DNA from: Apopatocola sp963628785
Lineage (GTDB): Bacteria; Bacillota; Clostridia; Oscillospirales; Oscillospiraceae
DNA length: 10,736 bases
Direction: 5' to 3'
Assembly: GCA_963628785.1 (NCBI GenBank)
Contig: CAVGGQ010000066.1
Span: 1-10,736 of the forward strand
In this document: piece by piece, positions 6,641 through 10,736 of the stretch
Position numbering within the stretch: position 1 is the stretch's first letter
Layout: every line of letters starts with the position of its first letter
Program-made: the position numbers and the translations under genes
The notes under the pieces: generated by a model
Told to the model about the DNA's origin: nothing
Databases searched by the model: none
What the model saw: only the letters and a program-made list of their open reading frames with translations

Positions 6641-8041
6641 TTAAAACTGCTGGTAGATGAACGGCGAGAAGCCGCCGCCGGAAAGGGCAAGCACGGCAAG
6701 CACAAGTCCCGACAGCGCGAGGATGTTCCGCACGATCTCCCACCATGCTTTTCCCTCCAGCCGCTTCGTGACGGCGGGAACTGCGGGCATGGAGAAGAGA
6801 ATGCCTGCGCAGAGCGCCGCGATGCGGGAGCCGGTGAGGATCTCTTCTGCCGCAAGCACGCCCACCGTGCCCGCTCCCGTGAACGAGAACATGCGGGAGA
6901 CGATCTGGAAGCCTTCTTCCGGCGTCGATGCGCGGAACATGGCAAAGCCGAGAATGACCGCGAGGAGCGTGTAGATGCGCAGTGCGAGCCGTCCGGCTTT
7001 CTTTTTCCGCAGGCGTTCGATGGGCTTTTTCAAAAGCCCTTCGCCGGAGACGAGCACGCCGTGCCACATGCCCCAGAGGATGTATGTCCACCCCGCGCCG
7101 TGCCAAAGGCCGGTGCAGAAGAAAACGATGAGCTTGTTGCGGACGGTCGCCCACTTCCCGCGCCGGCTGCCGCCAAGCGGGATGTAAATGTATTCTACGA
7201 ACCAGCGGTTGAGCGTCATGTGCCAGCGGCGCCAGAATTCGCTCACCGTGTCGGAAATGTACGGATAATCGAAGTTTTCCGGGAACACAAAGCCGAAAAG
7301 CTTCCCAACACCGATGGCCATATCGCTGTAGCCGGAGAAATCGAAGAAGATCTGCAGGCAGTAGCTCACCGCGCCGAGCCACGCAAGACCCATGCCGAGA
7401 GCATCGGAGTCAAGCGCATATACGGCGTTCGCGACCGCGGCTGCGCTCTCCGCCAAAAGGAGCTTTTTCAATAGGCCTCGCACCAGGCGCCGCAGCCCCT
7501 CCGCCGTCATTTCGGGCGATGTGGGGTGGTCATCGAGCTGCGCCGCGACATCCTGCCAGCGGACGATAGGGCCGGCGATCATGCGCGGGAAAAAGGCAAG
7601 ATAGAGGAAGAGCGTATCCGCACGGCGGCAGACGCGCGTTTCGTCACGGCAGACATCAACGAGATACGAGATGCCGTGAAATGTGAAAAACGATATGCCG
7701 AGCGGCAGGGCGAGCGACGAGAAAAATGTCGGAAGGCCGAGCGTTTCGAGGATAAACGCGAGATATTTATAATATCCGAGCAGCAGAACATTGCCGCCCA
7801 CAGCGACGCCGCACAGGAGCTTCCGCCGCTTCGCGTACCGCGCCGTGAGCAGACCGAAAACATAGTCCCATAAAAAGGCCGCCAGCAGCACGGGAAGCTG
7901 CGCGAGTCCCCCGAACCCGTAGAAGACCGCACTCGCAACGGCCAGAAAAACATTCCGCGTCCGCCGCCCCGGCATCACCCGATACAGCAAAAACGCCGCC
8001 GGGAAAAACAAGAACAAAAACGCCGCCGTATTAAACGCCAT
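6641..8041 (-). CDS. MBOAT family O-acyltransferase (AlgI-like)
   Basis: This 466-residue polytopic membrane enzyme probably moves acetyl groups across the membrane for O-acetylation of a surface polymer. Family signatures are GISFFTFHGISYLVDV (115-130), FFPRMIAGPIVRW (150-162), FDFSGYSDMAIG (233-244), SEFWRRWHMTLNRW (267-280), YIYIPLGGSRRG (284-295) and GLWHGAGWTYILWGMWHG (311-328). His314 corresponds to the conserved MBOAT catalytic histidine. Length fits AlgI and PatA. The start is fixed by AAGGAGG ten bases upstream of the ATG. It is the first gene of the operon with the AlgJ/AlgX-like protein and a lipoprotein. DltB is related, but no DltA, DltC or DltD gene is here, so an AlgI-type role is preferred. 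Confidence 0.93.
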   Translation of the reverse strand: MAFNTAAFLFLFFPAAFLLYRVMPGRRTRNVFLAVASAVFYGFGGLAQLPVLLAAFLWDYVFGLLTARYAKRRKLLCGVAVGGNVLLLGYYKYLAFILETLGLPTFFSSLALPLGISFFTFHGISYLVDVCRDETRVCRRADTLFLYLAFFPRMIAGPIVRWQDVAAQLDDHPTSPEMTAEGLRRLVRGLLKKLLLAESAAAVANAVYALDSDALGMGLAWLGAVSYCLQIFFDFSGYSDMAIGVGKLFGFVFPENFDYPYISDTVSEFWRRWHMTLNRWFVEYIYIPLGGSRRGKWATVRNKLIVFFCTGLWHGAGWTYILWGMWHGVLVSGEGLLKKPIERLRKKKAGRLALRIYTLLAVILGFAMFRASTPEEGFQIVSRMFSFTGAGTVGVLAAEEILTGSRIAALCAGILFSMPAVPAVTKRLEGKAWWEIVRNILALSGLVLAVLALSGGGFSPFIYQQF

Positions 8042-8082
8042 CGGTGCAGTACCTCCTTCCCGTCATTCGGCAAATCAAAGTT

Positions 8083-8111
8083 ATTATAACGGATTTTTGC
8101 AGAGAGTGCAA
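8083..8111 (-). promoter_or_regulatory. Promoter of the acylation operon
   Basis: On the minus strand a perfect TATAAT (8088-8083) has TTGCAC (8111-8106) 17 bases upstream. The -35 is weak but starts TTG. The leader to the ATG at 8041 would be about 35 bases and contains the strong AAGGAGG site. Confidence 0.6.
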
Positions 8112-8182
8112 GACAGAGCTTTGGAGATGATGTGCACTTACAGATTTCATATATTGTACGCAGGGAATTCACGATTTTTCCA

Positions 8183-8211
8183 TAGATTTTCAGTTTTGTC
8201 GGTGGTATAAT
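8183..8211 (+). promoter_or_regulatory. Extended -10 promoter of the DUF4342 gene
   Basis: TATAAT at 8206-8211 is preceded by TG at 8203-8204, giving an extended -10 (TGGTATAAT). No good -35 is present (TAGATT at 8183-8188 is the best at 17-base spacing), as expected for extended -10 promoters. The ATG at 8263 lies ~45 bases downstream of the likely start. Confidence 0.6.
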
Positions 8212-8262
8212 TTAAATGCAATAAGAAGTTCACCTGTGTTCATCGGAAAGGAGTTTATACAA

Positions 8263-8697
8263 ATGGCAAACGAAAAGGTTCAGGAAATCGTAGCAAAAAT
8301 CAAGGAACTGGTTCATCGCGGCAATGTGTCCCGCATTGTTGTGCGCAAGGGCGAACAGGAGCTTTTGAACATCCCCGTAAACGCCGGCATCGTCGGCGGC
8401 ATCGTGGCGGTGTCGTCCACCAAGTGGGTGCTGCTTGCGGGCATTCTCGCCACCATCGGCTTCGGCTGCTGTGTGGAGATCGTCCGCACGGACGGGCAGA
8501 TCGTCAATGTGATGGACGAGGAGACCGGCAAGCAGATCCGCTGCACGGCCCAGAACGCCGTCAACGGCGTGAAGGACGCGCTGCACTTTGAGCAGGTCGT
8601 CGATGAAACGACCGAGGATGTGCAGGACCCCGTTGAGGAAGTTCCCTTTGAGGAAACGAATACCGAAGAGCCTGCCGAAGACCATACCGAAGAATAA
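8263..8697 (+). CDS. DUF4342 domain-containing membrane protein
   Basis: This 144-residue protein has the DUF4342 pattern: an N-terminal helix (VQEIVAKIKELVHRG), the conserved GNVSRIVVRKGEQELLNIPV (20-39), a glycine-rich hydrophobic segment of about one or two short membrane passes (42-70) and CVEIVRTDG (70-78). Residues 112-144 are a strongly acidic Glu/Asp/Thr tail. The family has no firm function. The frame is open from GTG 8236, but ATG 8263 has AAAGGAG nine bases upstream and is preferred. It is monocistronic, with its own extended -10 promoter and a hairpin terminator shared with the convergent UPF0340 gene. The acidic tail is probably cytoplasmic, but topology is uncertain. Confidence 0.83.
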   Translation: MANEKVQEIVAKIKELVHRGNVSRIVVRKGEQELLNIPVNAGIVGGIVAVSSTKWVLLAGILATIGFGCCVEIVRTDGQIVNVMDEETGKQIRCTAQNAVNGVKDALHFEQVVDETTEDVQDPVEEVPFEETNTEEPAEDHTEE

Positions 8698-8714
8698 ATG
8701 TCCGAAAGACAAAT

Positions 8715-8748
8715 ATCGGGAGGAGCCGCGAAAAAGGCTCCTCCCGAT
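8715..8748. terminator. Bidirectional terminator between convergent genes
   Basis: ATCGGGAGGAGCC (8715-8727) and GGCTCCTCCCGAT (8736-8748) form a perfect 13-bp stem with an 8-base loop. T-rich tracts are modest on both sides (CCTTT on plus, ATTTGTCTTT on minus). It lies 17 bases after the DUF4342 stop and 7 bases beyond the UPF0340 stop, so it can serve both. Confidence 0.8.
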
Positions 8749-8755
8749 GTTGCCT

Positions 8756-9295
8756 TTACAGAAGTGTTTCGTCGTAGTGGGCGCGGACGCCGCCGATGAA
8801 TTTGGGGCGGGTGCGGGCGGCGACGATCATGGTCTCGCCGATGGTGTGGTTGTCAAGCCGCAACGGTACGGCGACTTTCTTGAGATGCATGCCGATGAGC
8901 GTAAAGCCGATGTCCATGCCTGCATCTGCTTTGATCTCCTCGAGCGCGACGGGATCTCGGAACCCGCTGTATGCCTGTGTGGCGAGCGAGCCGCCCGCCT
9001 TCGGCTGCGGGACTACATTCACGGGCTCCGCATTGGGCACGGCCGCGTGCTCGGTAATGATGGCGCGGTTTAAATGCTCGCAGCACTGCACGGCGAGATA
9101 AATGCCGCGGCTTTCGGTGACCTCATGCAGGGCGCGGAAGATCTCTCCCGCCACTTCGTAATTCGAGTTTGTGCCGATGCGTGAGCCGACGACCTCGCTC
9201 GTGGAGCAGCCCACGACCAAGATATTGCCCGCTTTCAGCTTGGCCTTTTCGCACAGCTCTTCCGCAGCCGCGTGTGTTTCTTCGTAAATCGTCAT
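8756..9295 (-). CDS. ywlG: UPF0340 family protein (TIGR01440, YwlG-like)
   Basis: This 179-residue soluble protein is clearly of the UPF0340/TIGR01440 family and has its typical full length. Conserved stretches visible are VVGCSTSEVVGSRIG (27-41), QCCEHLNRAI (70-79), VPQPKAGGS (95-103), GMHLKKVAVP (135-144) and PKFIGG (164-169). The Cys30 and Cys71-Cys72 positions with His74 are notable polar candidates, but no reaction is established for the family. GAGAGGAG lies seven bases before the ATG. It follows the ECF S-component gene by 13 bases on the same strand, so the two are co-transcribed and may share a metabolite or cofactor theme (inference). Confidence 0.93.
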   Translation of the reverse strand: MTIYEETHAAAEELCEKAKLKAGNILVVGCSTSEVVGSRIGTNSNYEVAGEIFRALHEVTESRGIYLAVQCCEHLNRAIITEHAAVPNAEPVNVVPQPKAGGSLATQAYSGFRDPVALEEIKADAGMDIGFTLIGMHLKKVAVPLRLDNHTIGETMIVAARTRPKFIGGVRAHYDETLL

Positions 9296-9308
9296 GATCG
9301 TTCTCCTC

Positions 9309-9818
9309 TCAGCGGATGGTTTTGATTATATCGGTCTTTTCAAAAGTTTTCAAGAGGGCGATGCCGAGGATCAGTCCGGCGGCCCCCTGCACGGCATTGG
9401 TGGGGATGTTCGCCGCCGATGGCACCGCGCCGTAGAGAATGCTCTCAAAGAGAAAGTATCCGAGCACCATTTCCGTCTCGGCAAGAACGCCCGAGAGGAT
9501 GCGGGCCGGACGCGCTCCGCGCCGTTCTTCCAACCGCCGATAGGCATAAATCGCGATGACGGCCATTGTGCCTTTGATCACGAAAGTCGCGGGAACATAC
9601 GCCGCGTACCCGGAGAAGAGATCTGCGAGTGCGCTCCCGAGCCCCGCCGCGAGGAAGGCATATCCCGGCGGAAGCATCCAGCCCGCGAGCAGCACCATGC
9701 AGTCGCCGAGATTCAGATACCCCTTCACTGGGGAAGGAATTCTTATGATCATGGTCGCCACGCATGTCAGAGATGCCAGCATCGCGGCAGATACCAGAGT
9801 TTTTGTTTTGCCGTTCAT
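9309..9818 (-). CDS. ECF transporter S component, substrate unknown
   Basis: This 169-residue membrane protein has the size and pattern of an energy-coupling-factor substrate-binding (S) subunit, with about five to six hydrophobic segments. The hallmarks are RIPSPVKGYLNLGD (26-39), GYAFLAAGLGSALADL (52-67), the pair of small residues in the first helix (SAAMLAS, 10-16) that usually contacts EcfT, and NIPTNAVQG (137-145). S components bind a vitamin or micronutrient and use shared EcfA/EcfA'/EcfT subunits, none of which is in this window, so it is a solitary group II-type subunit. It looks closest to the PF07155-type S components; the substrate cannot be read from sequence. GGGAG lies nine bases upstream of the ATG at 9818. 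It heads a two-gene operon with the UPF0340 gene. Confidence 0.87.
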   Translation of the reverse strand: MNGKTKTLVSAAMLASLTCVATMIIRIPSPVKGYLNLGDCMVLLAGWMLPPGYAFLAAGLGSALADLFSGYAAYVPATFVIKGTMAVIAIYAYRRLEERRGARPARILSGVLAETEMVLGYFLFESILYGAVPSAANIPTNAVQGAAGLILGIALLKTFEKTDIIKTIR

Positions 9819-9852
9819 AACATATCGCTCCCGATTCGGTCATTTATTGCAG

Positions 9853-9881
9853 AGTATAAACGGCAAGCTGGCTATATTCAA
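9853..9881 (-). promoter_or_regulatory. Promoter of the ECF S-UPF0340 operon
   Basis: On the minus strand TTGAAT (9881-9876) and TATACT (9858-9853) are spaced by 17 bases. The leader is about 30 bases to the ATG at 9818. An 8-bp inverted repeat (9864-9892) straddles the -35 box. Confidence 0.6.
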
Positions 9882-9892
9882 TTACCAGCTTG
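9864..9892. promoter_or_regulatory. Inverted repeat over the ECF promoter (operator candidate)
   Basis: CAAGCTGG (9864-9871) and CCAGCTTG (9885-9892) are perfect complements separated by 13 bases. The arm centres are 21 bases apart, two helical turns. The -35 box of the minus promoter lies between the arms. This fits a dimeric repressor site. It does not match the BirA box I would expect for a biotin transporter. A hairpin role on the plus strand is possible but less natural. Confidence 0.45.
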
Positions 9893-9931
9893 AGATTGTT
9901 TTATACGACCAGTTCGGTGCAGACAATGCCC

Positions 9932-9961
9932 TTGCCGTTTCCCGAAACGGCGTGATATAAT
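9932..9961 (+). promoter_or_regulatory. Promoter of the ogt-type gene
   Basis: TTGCCG (9932-9937), an 18-base spacer and TATAAT (9956-9961), extended by an upstream TG at 9953-9954, make a strong promoter. The transcript would begin about 18 bases before the TTG start codon, leaving just room for AAGGAGG (9971-9977). Confidence 0.7.
9934..9951. promoter_or_regulatory. Perfect palindrome inside the ogt promoter spacer
   Basis: GCCGTTTC (9934-9941) and GAAACGGC (9944-9951) are exact complements around a 2-base centre. The 18-bp site fills the gap between the -35 and -10 boxes and overlaps the end of the -35. A protein bound here would block RNA polymerase. It does not match the Gram-positive LexA box pattern (GAAC-N4-GTTC type), so a DNA-damage link is not shown by sequence. 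Confidence 0.55.
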
Positions 9962-9985
9962 GGCGACGGGAAGGAGGCGGATGAG

Positions 9986-10519
9986 TTGGTATACAAACAT
10001 TCTTATGCTTCGCCGCTCGGGGCGATCACGCTGGCTTGTGACGGGGAGGCGATCGTCGGGCTTTGGTTTGACGGGCAGCGGCATTTCGGGAGCGTTCTGC
10101 CCGAGGATGCCGAGCCGGGGGAGCATCCGCTTTTTGCGGAGGCAAAGCGATGGCTCGATATCTATTTTTCGGGACGTGAGCCGGATTTTCTTCCTCCGCT
10201 CCTTTATAGTTCCACACCGTTTCGCAAAGCGGTCTGCGACATTATGCTGACCATTCCCTACGGCAGGACGATGACCTACGGCGAGATTGCCGAGCGCATC
10301 GCCGATGAGAAGGGCATCGCAAAAATGTCCGCACAGGCCGTCGGCGGAGCGGTCGGGCACAACCCCATTTCCCTCATGATCCCCTGCCACCGCGTTGTCG
10401 GGACGAACGGCTCTCTCACGGGTTACGGCGGCGGCATAGAGTGCAAAGTGAAGCTCCTCAAACTGGAGGGTGCGGATATGAGCCGCCTTTTCATTCCGAA
10501 AAAGGGTACGGCGCTCTGA
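9986..10519 (+). CDS. ogt: Methylated-DNA--protein-cysteine S-methyltransferase
   Basis: This 177-residue DNA repair protein removes alkyl groups from O6-alkylguanine by transferring them to its own cysteine. The active site is IPCHRV (132-137) with acceptor Cys134. The recognition-helix region GRTMTYGEIA (93-102) and the C-terminal NGSLTGYGGG (141-150) are typical. The N-terminal ribonuclease-like domain (1-75) is the usual small variant. The start is TTG at 9986, placed eight bases after AAGGAGG; an out-of-frame ATG at 9981 is too close to it. Position 117 is Gln (SAQAVGGAVGHNP), where human MGMT, Ada and Ogt carry the base-flipping Arg; this form seems common in Clostridia. The gene is divergent from the ECF operon and is followed by a hairpin terminator. 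Confidence 0.95.
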   Translation: MVYKHSYASPLGAITLACDGEAIVGLWFDGQRHFGSVLPEDAEPGEHPLFAEAKRWLDIYFSGREPDFLPPLLYSSTPFRKAVCDIMLTIPYGRTMTYGEIAERIADEKGIAKMSAQAVGGAVGHNPISLMIPCHRVVGTNGSLTGYGGGIECKVKLLKLEGADMSRLFIPKKGTAL

Positions 10520-10538
10520 ACATATCGCAAAGGTAACG

Positions 10539-10563
10539 GTGCAGCTCGGATTTCGGGCTGCAC
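10539..10563 (+). terminator. Terminator-like hairpin after ogt
   Basis: GTGCAGCTCG (10539-10548) pairs with CGGGCTGCAC (10554-10563) in a 10-bp stem with one T-G wobble and a 5-base loop (GATTT). The following tract (TGTATAATTT) is only partly T-rich. It lies 19 bases beyond the ogt stop. Confidence 0.65.
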
Positions 10564-10603
10564 TGTATAATTTCCGAGCACATCTTTATCGTCCACTTCG
10601 CGG

Positions 10604-10679
10604 TTTAGCTATCCGACTTTTGTCATAAAGTGAAATATTATTTTTATTTTGTCGTATATACTTGACATTTAGCTATTCG
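10604..10679 (+). repeat. 12-mer direct repeat, one copy in a promoter spacer
   Basis: TTTAGCTATCCG (10604-10615) recurs as TTTAGCTATTCG (10668-10679), 11 of 12 bases identical, 64 bases apart (close to six helical turns). The second copy begins right after the -35 box of the promoter at 10662-10690. This suggests a pair of regulator sites. Confidence 0.5.
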
Positions 10680-10690
10680 CAGATTATAAT
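10662..10690 (+). promoter_or_regulatory. Consensus sigma-A promoter
   Basis: TTGACA (10662-10667), a 17-base spacer and TATAAT (10685-10690) match the housekeeping consensus exactly. The flank upstream (10616-10661) is rich in A and T, unlike the rest of the window, and could act as an UP-type element. It drives the gene whose ATG is at 10734. Confidence 0.88.
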
Positions 10691-10707
10691 GAAGCCATCT
10701 TAAACAG

Positions 10708-10733
10708 GGACGGAATGCGTCCGGGAGGTTTTT
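10708..10733 (+). promoter_or_regulatory. Leader hairpin abutting a ribosome binding site
   Basis: GGACG (10708-10712) and CGTCC (10718-10722) form a 5-bp stem with a 5-base loop. GGGAGG (10723-10728) follows immediately, with five bases to the ATG at 10734. The stem may insulate or tune ribosome access, but it is short. Confidence 0.5.
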
Positions 10734-10736
10734 ATG
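10734..10736 (+). CDS. Start codon of a gene running off the right edge
   Basis: Only the ATG is inside the window. It is supported by GGGAGG five bases upstream and a consensus promoter ~45 bases upstream. The product cannot be told from this window. Confidence 0.65.

Noticed and set aside
5279..7474. 731-codon open frame on the plus strand
   Set aside because: It is antisense to the AlgJ/AlgX-like and MBOAT genes, rich in Arg, Ala, Glu and His, and shows no recognisable domain. High GC removes stop codons from the antisense frame.
6641..8041. DltB of a teichoic acid D-alanylation operon
   Set aside because: The MBOAT fold is shared, but the partner is AlgJ/AlgX-like and no DltA, DltC or DltD gene is present.
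8236..8262. GTG start for the DUF4342 protein
   Set aside because: ATG 8263 has AAAGGAG at good spacing; the GTG has none.

Overview
The window reads as chromosomal DNA of a GC-rich, low-copy-repeat-bearing Firmicute, most likely a Clostridia member near the Oscillospiraceae/Ruminococcaceae. Reasons: Firmicute-style GGAGG ribosome binding sites, sigma-A-type promoters, and a gene set typical of that group (DUF4317, DUF4342, UPF0340/TIGR01440, an ECF S component, an AlgI/AlgJ-like acylation pair). The family-level placement is inference. No rRNA, tRNA, CRISPR array, phage gene or transposase gene is visible.

Layout. 131-4392 is minus strand. A P-type cation ATPase is followed one base later by a small COG2426 membrane protein, and then, after a gap, by a DUF4317 gene. 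Two copies of a ~166-bp near-palindromic, MITE-like repeat bracket the ATPase/COG2426 pair. One forms the 3' boundary and carries the stop codon of the COG2426 gene; the other lies just upstream of the ATPase promoter. 4630-4867 has no convincing gene. It holds a strong terminator-like hairpin and then a run of closely spaced hairpins. 4868-8041 (minus) is a compact three-gene operon: MBOAT O-acyltransferase, AlgJ/AlgX-like (DHHW/SGNH) extracytoplasmic protein, and a small lipoprotein. It is probably a surface or exopolysaccharide O-acetylation module.

8263-8697 (plus) is a DUF4342 membrane protein with an acidic tail. It converges on a minus-strand pair (9818-8756), an ECF transporter S component followed by UPF0340/YwlG, with a 13-bp-stem bidirectional terminator between them. 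The ECF gene is divergent from an ogt-type O6-alkylguanine-DNA alkyltransferase at 9986-10519. The divergent region carries a promoter for each side, each overlapped by a different inverted repeat that could be an operator. After ogt come a terminator-like hairpin, a consensus TTGACA-17-TATAAT promoter with a repeated 12-mer, and the ATG of a gene that runs off the right edge.

The genes are mostly familiar families. The least explained material is non-coding: the MITE-like pair, the hairpin cluster at 4677-4867 and the palindromes placed exactly on promoters. I do not see a clearly new defence or biosynthetic system.
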